From Ramazzottius varieornatus (taxonomy: Eukaryota > Tardigrada > Eutardigrada > Parachela > Ramazzottiidae), in contig BDGG01000005.1 in the NCBI GenBank assembly GCA_001949185.1, positions 2,891,972-2,955,971 of the forward strand: a stretch of 64,000 nucleotides of DNA, in the 5' to 3' direction. Of the stretch, positions 1 through 11,079 are shown one piece after another. Within the stretch, counting starts at the first letter, position 1. Every line of letters begins with the position of its first letter. The notes beneath the pieces are model-generated. The model did no database searches and was not told the origin of the DNA. It was given only the letters and a program-made list of their open reading frames with translations. Both the position numbers and the translations under genes were made by a program.

Positions 1-21
1 CACGAATTCTACTGGACTGGA

Positions 22-1560
22 ATGGCTTCTCTGCCCTTCGATAGGATTATTATCCAACTGCAGCTTATGGGCTTCCTGTCAGTGAACGTCAATGCCGGTC
101 TTTCGGATATCTCTAATCGACGGCCAATTCGCGCTTCGGTCATGAGTTGTCTTCAAGCTTTTGCTTTCTCACTGGTTGCTTCAATGATCTGGATATCCGC
201 TGGTGCCGAAATCGCAGTAGCAACAACCAAACACTTGGCAGCAAAGGAACTGGCGGCGAACTCAACCACCCAAGCTGATACTTCGCAGTTGATCGATTTG
301 ATATTCCGTTTCCGGTACAGTCTTCGACGAGTCAGTTTCTGCGTGATCACCACCGTGTTCCATATGAATCGAGTTAGTATACAAAATGGTCTTTTAGCCT
401 TGCAGGCAATTACTTCGAGTAAAAAGAGATTTTGGGGAAAGATCCACAGCCGATTAGCTTTCATATTCAATCTTGGGATAGGTGGGGCTGTCCTGGTTAG
501 TTTCACTTCCTGGTCGAGTAGACTGCTAGTGAATTACTCAATCATTGTCCTGCCGGCTATCGATCGTCCGGTCGCCTTCCTCGAAAATTTACCTTCGAGT
601 GCGTGGATGCTCATTACGGGAATATGTTGTACGCCTGGCGAATATGCGTCGTTCCTGATAGCTTCGTTAACCGTCGGGGTGGTGGCCGCTTTGTCCATAC
701 ATATCGAGGAACTGGTTAGCGAAGCTCACGAACTACGAGAAAACGTGCAGGCGGTGAGAAGCGCGACGGACTTACCACAAAAAATTGCGAATTTATGGGT
801 GGGTTTCATGGTAATTAAAGATGTGACGCGAGCCTTGGAGCGCGGCTTTTCCACTGTCATGAGTTGCTTGATCATTGGGCAGTTTGCGCCACTATTGGCG
901 TTCTCACCAATTTTCGTCCGCGCTGGGGTTTTGGCAGCTTTCCAGAATTACAGCCTTCATCTCATTCTATACATCGCCGTTCCCCTTGTAGCGTTGTTTT
1001 CGTTGCTCCTGACATGCGCAAAAAGCTATTCGAAGGTACTGTAATCTAATTTCCAAAAAACTGCAGAAACATATTGAACGGTTTATTTGTTGGTTCGCAG
1101 CGTTCATGTGGTGTTATTACAGTGTGAGGAACTGCAGTTTGAGTTAAGACAGCTGCTGCACATCATGAACAACCTCGACGTAGCCAAGGTGTCGAAGGAT
1201 CTCGTCAGTTTCCCATTACTAAACAAAACGTTCTTCATCGATAACTGGGAGCAAAACAGTGTGACTGGATACTTGAGACCAATGCAAAGCTACGTCAGAT
1301 CATTGGTGCGAGCAATTCAGCAGTATCCATCCATCGTCGAAGTTTGGTTATTCGGCGTCATCGAGTATTCCACTTTGAACGAGGTACAGAGATGTCACCA
1401 GCTGTAGACATTTATTTTTCGAAAGAATTTGACTTTGCAGATGGTCGCCTTCTTCGGGGGATACATGTTTTTTGTCATCGAACGAGGAGCTCCGCCGTCC
1501 GATCCGTTGGCTACGCTATCGGGGCTGCTCAATTTGACCCCTGGGAGTCCAGACTCTTAG
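22..1560 (+). CDS. Gustatory-type seven-helix chemoreceptor, 5' partial
   Basis: Three exons fit by phase: 22-1035, 1123-1383 and 1441-1560, all joined in phase 0, giving about 464 residues from the ATG at 22. The frame stays open upstream to base 1, so the true N-terminus may lie outside the window. Hydrophobic segments lie near residues 35-63, 100-112, 144-163, 196-227, 280-300 and 312-333, with a last one (MVAFFGGYMFFVIE) in exon 3. A long polar loop separates helices 6 and 7. This layout, with a short C-terminal helix encoded by a separate last exon, fits invertebrate gustatory-receptor-like proteins, which act as ligand-gated cation channels with an intracellular N-terminus. The canonical TYhhhhhQF signature is not exact here. 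A decayed relative lies at 4880-7340, which supports the reading frame. The ligand is unknown. Confidence 0.6.
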
Positions 1561-2382
1561 TAGTGCTTCCTGCCAGGAAGGTCATTGTAAGAAGTACTTG
1601 ACGACAAGCTCTTTTTGGTATCAGATCGACTGCTTAAAATCAATCAGCTGATTTTTGGCTTGTACGGCTTGCAGAGACAAACTCCGTTTTGAATACGGGG
1701 CAGTCGTACAAGTTCGTACGTCCTAACGTGATCATAGCGCTGTTACTTCACGCTTGGAATCAGCAGCTTCTCGCTTACACCAGGGATGCGTCTTCTGGAC
1801 TTCCGGTGCGTTCCCCAGCAAATCCGCTGAAGCAGAAAGAGAATTCTACAACGGCTCACTACTTGACTTTTGAAAATGAAGACTTCACTGATTCTATCAG
1901 GAACGAGAGCAAATAAGGCTATTGCTCAAGTTCAAGAAATGGAGCTTAAGAGCGCCCTCACGGCACAAGCTGTTGCAGCATCTGCAATATTATTAATAAG
2001 CGTCGATTGCTGACGAAGTAATGCTTAATTTATATCACACTACAGTACCGGTACACAGCATAGTTTTTCCTACTCACCCGATGATCAGTGTCATAGAGAC
2101 AGAGGTTCCGTTTAAAAACGATGAATAAATCATTTTCCTTGAGGCCTCTGAATATACGCATGAATAAAGTGTACCTGACCTCTCACGATATATTCTTTGA
2201 ACACACGAAGCTGGACTTACTTCGGTTCCGTATCCGTTCAAGGCTCACGAGTAATCTCGCCAGAAAGGTTTTCAATCGACGACCGCGGTTATTTTTATCG
2301 CGCAAACGTTGTTCCTCCTTTCGGACGATTCGGAATTCGTCTCGTTATTTTCCTGCCCCATCTTTCTTTGTTGTCCTCAGTA
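1561..2382. other. Intergenic stretch between receptor and secreted-protein gene
   Basis: I see no gene that I can support. An open plus-strand frame at 1689-1916 and a short alanine-rich frame at about 1917-2013 have coding-like composition but no start, domain or convincing splice partner. They could be 3' exons or decayed receptor sequence. Confidence 0.4.
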
Positions 2383-3434
2383 ATGTCACATTCGACTGGT
2401 ATTTTGCTTTGCGCGGTCCTGTTTGCTTTGGCCCCAACAAGCCAACCGGCTACACTAAAGTCGTCGATCTCCGCCTTCTCGCCAGACGGTAACTACACAG
2501 TACAGTCTCGCAATTTGACAAATATTATTGATTCTCTGAAGTTCTTACGTCGGGTTTGAAATGCGTAGCGCCGTTTTGGATCATGCTACAGGACCTAGCG
2601 GCGTCGCTGGCCAATGCCAAAGAAACTGCCGAACGTCCTATCACAGTACCCGGAAGAGACGCCAGTACCTATTTGCAAATTCTAAGGGATATGGACAAAA
2701 GCATAAAACTCATACAGCAGGTCGCTGCTGGTAAAAAGACGCTGACTGGTTCCGAGTGCCTGTCAGCCACTCTGGACTTTGCTTCCGCCACTGGACAGGT
2801 CCTGAGACACGCAAATGATATCATCAAGAGAGACAGCTCCAGAAAACCAATCAATGACGAAGGTAGGCTATCTTGGTTTGCAGAAAGGTGCCGTACCATG
2901 GTTTCTAGTTGTAGGAAGCGCGGTAAAAAACACGGTGTACTATTATATTTTTTTTGTGATCGGGCTGCAATTTATCACACTATGGCTACCAACAAAAATA
3001 CATATAACGAGTTAACAATATAACTAATAACCAGTCGACATCCCCTTAACAAGAAAGTACAGCATCAGCGAGCAAAAACACCGCTGGACCATCTCATAGC
3101 TCACATTTGAAAAGTAAAAATGCTTCCCCAAGCCCACGGGAAGGGGAAGGAACTTAAAACGTTAAACTTAATGACTACATTACTTGTCTTTGCAGAAAAG
3201 TATCACGCTACCGTGCAGACGCTTGCAGCGGCGCAAAATGCCGTCCTAAAAGCAGCTGTCAGCAACGCGAAAGTGTCAAGTCCGGGGCAATACCTCAGCA
3301 TCATGCTGAAATTCAGCAAGAGCTTAAATCGTGTTCAAACAGTTGTTGCAAGCGGTGACACCAGCCCGGAATGCGTGGCGGCGCTTAAGGCGGTTTCCGA
3401 AAGCATGTCTGCTATACTCGCCCAGCTAAACTAG
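2383..3434 (+). CDS. Secreted two-repeat helical protein, unrecognised family
   Basis: Exons 2383-2553, 2592-2862 and 3196-3434 join in phases 0 and 1 to give 226 residues. The first intron is only 38 bp. The start is the ATG before a hydrophobic stretch (GILLCAVLFALAPTS), a clear signal peptide, so the product should be secreted. The mature protein holds two related helical units of about 50 residues. Unit 1 contains TYLQILRDMDKSIKLIQQV followed by a short turn and one Cys (SECLSATLDF). Unit 2 contains QYLSIMLKFSKSLNRVQTVV and one Cys (PECVAALKAV). Hydrophobic positions, the turn and the Cys coincide, so this is an internal duplication, and the two cysteines could pair. I recognise no known family. 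It is not a lipocalin-like or obviously enzymatic fold. Confidence 0.6.
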
Positions 3435-3810
3435 GAAAAGCTTCACCGTGAGTGAGTTGGGAAGAAGGTTCTTTACTCAGATTCTGTGCCCGACGCAGTA
3501 AAGTATTAAATGTTCCAACTGACATAAGAGATTCACAGGCGAATCACGGTATGCCGTACTGTAGCCGTCAGTCGGCGAATATATGCGTACGCCGTAAGAC
3601 ATGCGAGCGCACAATTCTCAATCGTTATGGTAAACGTGGTTGCAGCAGCTTGGGGGTAGTACGGTTTTCCAGGTACGAGGTAAACGACATAATTCGGCCG
3701 TACCCATTTTTGGGACGTAATTCTGACGGCGTAAAACGTTTGAACATTATTGTCAACGCTTGATTGATTTCTCATCGTACGCCTGTTGATACAAATTTAG
3801 GCTTTTCAAC

Positions 3811-4624
3811 TAGAGCTGTTAAAACCAGACCAGACCACTTGGAAAGTGGTTTATATGGTTTATGCGGTTCGTGGTTTGACATCCAAACCGAACCACCTCA
3901 AACCATATGGCATCTCAAACCAAACCACTCAAAACGGTTTCGATCTCACGCCAAACCATATGAACCACTGGTTTATGTGATTTAATATGGTTTGCGGTAA
4001 AGGGAAATTTCATACGAAATCTGCAGATTCTGTGCTAGAAGTCGGGCCGAAATTGGCCGTCTGACAGTGCCAATCTTTTTCCCCCCACTGCCACCGTGCG
4101 CTGCCACATCGTTCTGAGTGCCACGTGATGCACAGCTTTAATTGGGTGAGCATCGTGTCATAAGCTGCGCAACATCAGAACTACGCCTTCCGTCAGGTAT
4201 AAATCGCAGTTCCGGCAGTGTTGAACAACACTGCTGGTGGAAAATGATTGCACTACCGGATAGCTTGCCATGGTGCTTTTTTAAGTCCAGCATGCGCCAT
4301 TTTTCTCTGTTTGCGTTTGTTTGTGGAGAAACCAGCAACGGTCGCTCAACTTCTTATGTCTTCGTTGGTTATTTTCGTTGATTAGTCAGTTGAAGAAAAC
4401 TGTGTTAGAATTTACTATGTACTGGTGGTAAAAAAGCTGTTCGCAAACCGGTGCAAACCGGCGGTTTATGTGATTTGGTTTGAATGGTCTGGTCCGGAGT
4501 TTAGACCAGACCACTTTTGGTGGTNNNNNNNNNNNNNNNNNNNNNNNNNNNNNNNNNNNNNNNNNNNNNNNNNNCACCACATGGACGAAACCAAACCATA
4601 TGGTTCAAACCATTAACAGCTCTA
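3811..4624. mobile_element. hAT-like non-autonomous element, AAACCA motif type
   Basis: The left end reads TAGAGCTGTTAAAACC and the right end is its reverse complement (TAGAGCTGTTAATGG when inverted). The flanks are an imperfect 8-bp direct repeat, TTTTCAAC and TCTTCAAC. An 8-bp target duplication and a TAG-N-G-type terminus are hallmarks of the hAT superfamily. The interior is filled with many degenerate copies of AAACCA or TGGTTT in both orientations, which likely form large hairpins. It sits inside the outer TACGAGGT element. The assembly gap falls in its middle, so the internal length is unknown and a coding core could be hidden there. Confidence 0.7.
4525..4574. other. Assembly gap of 50 N
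   Basis: Fifty undetermined bases sit within the hairpin-rich repeat. The round length suggests a placeholder, not a measured distance, so coordinates beyond it may not reflect the true spacing. Confidence 0.95.
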
Positions 4625-4879
4625 TCTTCAACAGTAGACCGACCCCTCTTCCTCCCAAGAGCAGTTTCTTCGACCCAAAACTTCATCTCATCCTATCAAT
4701 AAAACCTATCCAGAGCTCTGGGAGATAAGCTTGTCTACATTGGTAACGAAAACCCAAACGACGTGGTACAGTGAGCTCAGAAATATAACCCGTCGTAATT
4801 ACGTCCCAAAAACAGGTACGCAGAAGTATGTCGTTCACCTCGTACAGAGGCTAATTACTGCTAAGTGATCAATGAAAGG

Positions 4880-7350
4880 ATGGAGAATGCATATTTTCAC
4901 CATCTTATTCAGATTCGGTTACAATTGCTTGGCTTTCTACCGCGAACTTCCTGCTGTCGAGTCGCAATCCCGTTGACGATGTTCGAGGATTATAAACCTG
5001 AAACTGTTGCCATTGTCGGTCGCTGTCGCTACATTATTGTCTGCATGCTTTTTTGTCGTGTCGGAGCTAATGGTCACGATTGCCGATCACCTGAAAGAAA
5101 TTTGGGAAGAACCAAGTTTGCACACCTGTACGTTAGTCAACCATGACAGTGGATCACACTTGGTCGACAGCTGCGGTGCGCCTCGCGTAACCGTAGCTTT
5201 TTCCTGCTGATAATCATCAGGATGTTGTATCTCAGTCGGAACCAGGCTCACCAAGGGCTTTCTTTGCTTCAACAGCTGCCTAGGTCGAACGATCTTCTAA
5301 GAATGACCAAGAACCAAATGGCTTTTGGGATCGTTTTCACCCTTGTGCTTTTACCCGTATCTTAGATGACCACTGAGCTAACCCTTTATTAATTTTGAAG
5401 ACAAAAATATCCTCTCAAAAAATGAGGAGGCAGCGATACAAAAAACAAACAAGCGTTACATGGACTTACCATTCTTAACATCTAAAACATATAAAAGTTC
5501 GTCCAGACCTTTCAAATCTTTCACAGTACTGAGAACGGAATAACAATTACCACGAAGAATATCTATTGACACTCACTGCTTAAAAAACTGGAAAGATGTA
5601 GACTGGCCAGTCACATCTGCCATCTTTCTTCCGACCACCTCAAACAGCTCTGTTGCACGAGGTCCCCATGGTCCACCGGTCTCGAGACCAACAGGGCAGA
5701 ACTGGAATTGGCTTCCGAAGTCCTGGTACTTGGCAGTCTCAGGGCACGTTTGAGCGACTCGTTCAGAGCGCTGTGTCGACTGTAACGACTGCCCTTAACT
5801 CGCAGCTCCACCATGGGATTAGCCTTTGGACTCGCCTTTGAGGCGAGATTAGCCTTTGGAAGGGTTCCTCGGGAGGCCTCCCCCCTATGACAATAGTAGA
5901 TCGAGATGTGAACTACTGTACACGATACACAAATCCGCAGTTCAGTATCACCGCCTAGTAATAAACCACGACTGTTCTGACGTGGTCCTCCAAATTGAGT
6001 ATATTGCATCTTTCCGGCACCAGGGAAGAATGACCAGCCACGTTTAGTTACCGCCTGCCTGGTCTTTGTCTTCAAGAAGAAGAACAGGTGACAGCACGTA
6101 GAAGATTACTGGACAAGCAGGCGGTTGCTGGCTACTGGTCCAGCGTCTTTCTGACTGTTTCACTCTCTGACACAAACTTTCAATCGGCCTTCCTGAACAA
6201 TGCACCGTTTTCGGGGTACTTTATTTGGAAGTTGCGATCATGCTAATTTTTTCTGGAACGGCCAACCGACAACAGTGCTTTACTGCACGAACGCGGAAGG
6301 GACTCTGCCGGAATGAACGCACTCGTTATTCGAATATGAAGCGAATCCTGATGCGCCCTTTATTGAGAAGGGAACCAGTACAGAAAACGCCGGGTGGGTG
6401 GGTGGAAGAACTCCTTTCCGTGCAGCGATTCGAAACAAACTTTTAATACGAAGTTTGCCCATAGACGTGAAACATGATCGAAGAGAATGTAGGCTGTGTT
6501 GTTCAGAAAGGAAAAAAGTACTGATAAGAAACCCGGTATCGAGTGCGTAAAACCACTACTGCATAACGATATGACAGCAGCGTGGACAGTGTAAAGCTTG
6601 GATGGGAAGCAAAGAAAGAAGGTGTGGCGTCGTGAAAACGCGGTGGTCAGTAAATATTAACCAAAATTGAACTCAATTCAATTTTAACCAGCTCCACAGC
6701 GGCATGTGCGAGGGCGAAATAGCTCAGCTTCCAAACATACACCAACGCTAACACGGAGGGCGTTATTGTCCAAAAGGTTTCCGAGCGAGAACGACGGGAC
6801 GGTTGAACACTTGCTTGAATGCGTACCAAGTTATCTTCATCTTCGACCCAAACAAAGTGGAATTAACCCATTGGAACTCCTCAGGTATCAACCGGAACAC
6901 TTGTGGACCATGTTAACGGGTGCTGCTGTACACCTGGCGAGTGCTGCGCTGACTAGTATACCGATCGCCGTGATGTGCTCCGCGATGACGTCACATATCA
7001 AAGACCTCGTCCATGAAACTTCAGGGCTTCGTGTGAAAATCAGCTCACAGCCAAAATCGTCTGTTTTGTCGGAGATGATTGCGGATCTGTGGGTACGGTT
7101 CTTGACGGTTAAGGAAGTGCGATTGAACTGGAAAAGGGCTCTTCATGGGGTTGATCCATTTCCTGGTGCTGTCTCAATTAGGTCCGCTGATTTCCTTCTC
7201 GCCTGTTGTTATGATACCGGGCGTGTTACCTGCTCTGACGACCTACGCCTTGCTCACTTTTTCTGTATATTGGTGGTTCTCATTGTAGTTATCATTAGTG
7301 ACCTACACGTTGGCACCGGAAACTCGACACAGGTAAGCAGACCGAGCTAG
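4880..7350 (+). pseudogene. Decayed chemoreceptor paralogue
   Basis: Pieces in different frames align in order with the receptor at 22-1560. HLIQIRLQLLGFL (about 4895-4935) matches the N-terminal IIIQLQLMGFL. LYLSRNQAHQGLSLLQQL (about 5225-5275) matches the loop and helix around HMNRVSIQNGLLALQAI. A long block at 6880-7140 (IKDLVHETSGL, then MIADLWVRFLTVKEV) matches IEELVSEAHEL and KIANLWVGFMVIKDV. The frames shift at least twice before 5220 and a stop follows at 5363. About 1.3 kb, including a retroelement scrap, separates the halves. I call it a pseudogene. A multi-exon gene with some misread bases is less likely. A weak further match near 7420-7480 may be the next exon. Confidence 0.55.
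5590..5790 (-). pseudogene. Retroelement polymerase C-terminal fragment
   Basis: One minus-strand frame reads KYQDFGSQFQFCPVGL, then ETGGPWGPRATELFEVVGRK, then MADVTGQS. The pattern Y-D, P-hydrophobic, E-TGG-WGP-A-E-hydrophobic followed by a Gly-Arg-containing helix is common at the C-terminal end of non-LTR and related retroelement polyproteins, downstream of the reverse transcriptase. No reverse transcriptase core is visible next to it and the frame breaks on both sides, so it is a short relic. It lies inside the decayed chemoreceptor. Confidence 0.45.
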
Positions 7351-7360
7351 TGTCGAGCGG

Positions 7361-8182
7361 TACGTCTGAAAAAATTTCCACGCGACTGCAACGTTCGTTG
7401 GTGACCTTGACGTAGAGTTGGCAAATGGAAATCCAGTTGCAGAATCTGATCAAGTTACTGGATGGACCTGATCTTCAGCGGAAAACTGGGACGATTTATT
7501 GAAACATCATGGCGTCGCAGCCAGACATGACAAGCTTGTATATGGATCGTCGGCTGAATCTGCAATGCCGAAGGCTCCATATTGTGGCCGGTCACGAAGG
7601 CACATCAAAGGTTCGCGTCGACTGTGTCAAAGGTATCCACCTGTGCTTGATGTGGGGTTTCTCGGCCCACTGTCTTCGATAACTCTAATCGAGGTACGAG
7701 GAGCGAGGCTTGACTTCGTCCGTTTCCCGCAAAGGAGACTACTTATTCCACTGACGATTTTCTCACTAACCTTTCGGTATCAAAACCCCAAACTAATTCC
7801 CAGGTACCCTCTAACACTTGGCTTCATTCCTATTCAGCCAAAAGTGGGATTAAAGAAAAGATCATGACGGGAGAAATTCTAGAGCGCAAGTCTTTGGTGA
7901 TATTCGTTCCATCTTAGGGAACACGCTTTCTGCAGAGGGCACAACAAGCCGGGACAAGTAAACTACATATGTGCCCGACCGAGCAGAATCACACAGTTCT
8001 GAACGTGTGCCCAAGGTTAATCCTGATGTCGAACGACCGTTTTTCCACCAAAATCAGAACGGCTTGAACTTTGTAAACTTCCGAGCGAAAACGCATTGTT
8101 TACGGACTCCTCAATTGAATTTTCGTGCTAGAAGATTATCATTCTTCTTCCTGTCACGTCCAAGGTTTTCCTTGTCTTTATA
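7361..8182. other. Intergenic stretch before the pogo relic
   Basis: No convincing gene. The plus frame at 7499-7867 is open for 122 codons but shows no domain. The first part may be the decayed tail of the receptor pseudogene. Confidence 0.35.
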
Positions 8183-9501
8183 ATGGCTGAAAATTGTTCT
8201 CCGGTGACTTCGGCGACTTCCGAAGGCTACCTTCCCGCTCCCGCTCCCGCTCCCCTGCGATCCATAGACAAACTTCGGAAACGACAATGTGTGCAGGCAC
8301 ATCCTGGAATGGAAGCAGCTGCAGCTGCTGTTAACGATGGGATGTCCATACGGATGTCCGACAAGAGATATCGGATACCTCACACAACTCTTGCCAACAA
8401 AGTCAACGGGAAACACGGAAAGAAGGCTGGAAGACCCAGTACCTTCACGATGCAAGGAGAGGCAGAAATAACCGAAATCCTCGTGCGCTGCTCTAAGAAT
8501 GGTTTTCTTCTCGCTAAACGTACTCTGATCAAGATCGTCAAAGCCATCGCCATTGCAAAAGGTGAGCTTGATGTTGCTCAAATTTCTCTCGTATGAAGGA
8601 CAGCCTTCGGATAACATCAGCCACGTGTTAAGCATGAAATGTCCGAACAGCTGACTTCTGGCCGACCGTGCACCAAGGATGACCTTGTCCGCAGTGTTGC
8701 TTATTTCTAGGCGTAGACTGGGCTGACAGACGGCACCGGAACTTTCTTCGGAGAAACCGTGAAGTTTCCGTACGGGTACTGAGCGCACTGAGCTTCAAGA
8801 AGTCGAGGGAATGGACCGCTAAGCGCTGCGAAAATGGATCTCACTGTTACAGAAGCTGAGTGACGATGGATTTCTTGATGGTCCTAACGGAATATGGAAT
8901 TTGGACGAATCGAGATTTCGACTGGTCGGACTCTACGACAGGGTGTACGTAGAGAGGGGCGTAAAGGAAGCGGGGGGCTACGTGAAAGGCAGCTTCCTGC
9001 ACTCCACAAAAGAGACGTCGCGAAAAAGATTCCCGTTTGGATTTATCCAATGGAAGAATCCTTACCGAGAGTGCTTACATCAGCACAAAGAAAGCCACGA
9101 TGGAAAAGAACAAAGAGAAAACCTAAGGTCCGAGAAACCGAGGGCGAAACATCGAGGCGGGGGAGGAAAGCGCGACAGAATACGAGGATGATAGCCCCAC
9201 AACCCAAGGATACCCTTGTCAAGTCCCACCAAAGCGACAAAGAAAAACGGCCAAGCAGGTGGCTGCTGAAATGGCAAGCGACGTAACCGCACCACTACGG
9301 AACATCCATTTTCCGGCGAACGTTCCTGAAGGGTGTCCTTCGAAGACAAGACCGAAACGAGCCACGGCACGGGCGAAGACCGCTCCAGCTCCCAGAAAGA
9401 AACAGTCAGCGCCAGCTTCGAACACAAAGGCCAAGTTGCTTCCATTAACAAAAACTAAACCTGGAGTTTCTGCTGTAAAGTCGAAGGTTAAGAAGACCTA
9501 G
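8183..9501 (+). pseudogene. pogo/Tigger-type (CENP-B-like) transposase relic
   Basis: The N-terminal frame (8183-8596) holds a pipsqueak-like helix-turn-helix (AAAAVNDGMSIRMSDKRYRI) followed by GRPSTFT and a CENP-B-type second helical DNA-binding region (EITEILVRC, GFLLAKRTLIKIV). A shifted frame continues with FLRRNREVSVRV (about 8735-8775). Another (about 8860-8960) gives LSDDGFLDGPNGIWNLDESR, the family's first catalytic Asp block of type N-DE-x-x-F, then VYVERGVK. The expected DDE core after it is missing, and the sequence runs into a Lys/Arg/Ala-rich tail ending at 9501. In these transposases, element ends are bound by the HTH pair and cut by the DDE domain. This copy has frameshifts and an internal deletion, so it is dead. 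Confidence 0.65.
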
Positions 9502-9587
9502 ATGGTATCTGAACATTCTTCGTTGTCCTGAGAATTCAATTGTTTAGCTGCTATAACGTTTCGCATCTTCGCGAAAGAAGAATGTAG

Positions 9588-9745
9588 GAACTCGGCAAAT
9601 AAACTCGCCATGATCGTTTCCCCAAGTGGCGCACGCTACCAGTTAATATTACTCGATACGTGCGTCATCTGAAAAATCGTCAACAAGTGGCGCACGCTTC
9701 TGGCCAATAACACTGAAATGTGCGCTACTTGGGAAAACAATTATT
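9588..9745. mobile_element. Fold-back MITE, AAGTGGCGCAC family
   Basis: Starts with CTCGGCAAATAAACTCG and carries AAGTGGCGCAC twice (9624-9634 and 9685-9695) plus inverted relatives (GTGCGTCAT, GTGCGCTACTTGG). The same mix of parts occurs near 15455, 38843, 40128, 42778, 59471, 61368 and 62450. There is no coding capacity, so it is a short non-autonomous inverted-repeat element. Confidence 0.65.
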
Positions 9746-11079
9746 CGCAACATCGCAAAGTGAACATATGTGACAGCGGAAGTAGCAATATGGTCTTCGG
9801 GCGGTGGGTGCATATTGTCTGCCTTCTGCCTTCATTTCTGTGAAAAATCCGAACGGCTATAACTTTGTACACCCTTCGGTGGGTGACTTATGGCGGTAAA
9901 CGTGGCCAGCGGTTTCTAATCAAGCTAGGCAGCTAACATCGCCGCCTGCAGAACGTGACTGTACAAAGTATGCTCGTCGACGAAGTAAGGCCTCGCTCCT
10001 CGTACGTATTAACACTCAAAAGACCACGCAATTCCGATCTCTGGGAGTACAAGGGGGGTAGATCACATTCCCCAATTTTTAACTGGCTGAAATCATAGGG
10101 TGGGGTCAGATCGGGCCAATCACCATATGTACGCTTCGCGGTTTTGGAGTAAAATGCGCCACTAAGTGAACCAAAGTGCCAGACCTTATTTTTGCTCCGA
10201 CCACTGGTCACACAGCATGGAATATACTGAAGCGTCTAAGACGGTACTAATGTACTAGCTCTGTGTCCAATCTTTAAGGGGGCTTTGCGTCAGCCAGCTC
10301 TTGAGTAAGAATTTGGTCCGTCAACTCAAGACACAGTATGGTTACAAACGAAATAGTCTCTCGAAATTTTCAGAAAGCTGCTAGCCAGTTCACGTCTTTT
10401 TTTACTGGAAGCGACGAAGTTTCTGAAAGCAAACGTGAAAATTTGAGACGAAAAGAGACGAAACAGTAGCCATTCCGCAAGGCTTTTGGGGTGCGCCAGG
10501 CAACCGGGGTACCCCCTTTGGTCTTTTAAGTGTTAAACAGCCCGCGCATGATAATTAATGGTGTTTTACAATTTTTCAGCTGGCTTTGTTATAAGCCGGT
10601 TTCGTCGGCTTTGTACTGTAATGCTTTTTGAACGTCGCGATTTACGTCATAGTGAGCGTGTGCTTTGTGCGTCATCATATTAGTTGCGGAACTATGACTT
10701 GCAACTTTCCGGAGGAAAGTCTTCAAAAAATTTTCCCGACTTCAGATTTCAGACTTTTTGAACCACCTAAATGTTTAAACTACAGTCTCGCTGTACCAGT
10801 GTCCGAACAAATAGAAGGATAATAAAGAGATAAGCTATGATTCTGAATAGTGTTAGATGGGGAAACTTACAATGTCGAAAGTGCTTCCCAGCCCGTGGCC
10901 AAATTTGATTAAAACTTGTGGACACATCACTGCAGCAAGAATGAACTTGTGCAGGCACACTAAACCAATCTATTTTGATCATGGGCTAGAAAGCTTTTTC
11001 AACATTGTAATAAAATCCAGGAAGTAAACCTTCACGGCGTTCAGCGGAACGTACAAACAGCAAAGCAATATTCCGAAAC
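9746..11079. other. Intergenic, with one dispersed repeat
   Basis: No gene supported. At about 10678-10760 the sequence TGCGGAACTATGACTTGC and the following 60 bases resemble about 31035-31110 (plus) and 34660-34705 (minus), a three-copy dispersed repeat. The rest shows nothing I can name. Confidence 0.4.

Larger units (their letters stand above)
3672..4848. mobile_element. Outer terminal-inverted-repeat element (TACGAGGT family)
   Basis: The sequence at about 3672-3720 (beginning TACGAGGTAAACGACATA and reaching TTTTTGGGACGTAATT) returns in reverse complement at about 4795-4848, with roughly 80 percent identity by eye. The two arms bracket about 1.1 kb that includes a second transposon and the assembly gap. 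Related single arms occur at about 15847-15910 (plus) and 28370-28460 (minus), so this is a dispersed family. No transposase is visible, which fits a non-autonomous DNA element. The exact ends are not certain. Confidence 0.6.

Noticed and set aside
153-506. Open frame of 117 codons on the minus strand
   Set aside because: It is antisense to the chemoreceptor exon and shows no domain or start context.
3800-4620. A CRISPR-like or minisatellite array of AAACCA units
   Set aside because: The units have no fixed period or spacers and lie between hAT-like ends in animal DNA.
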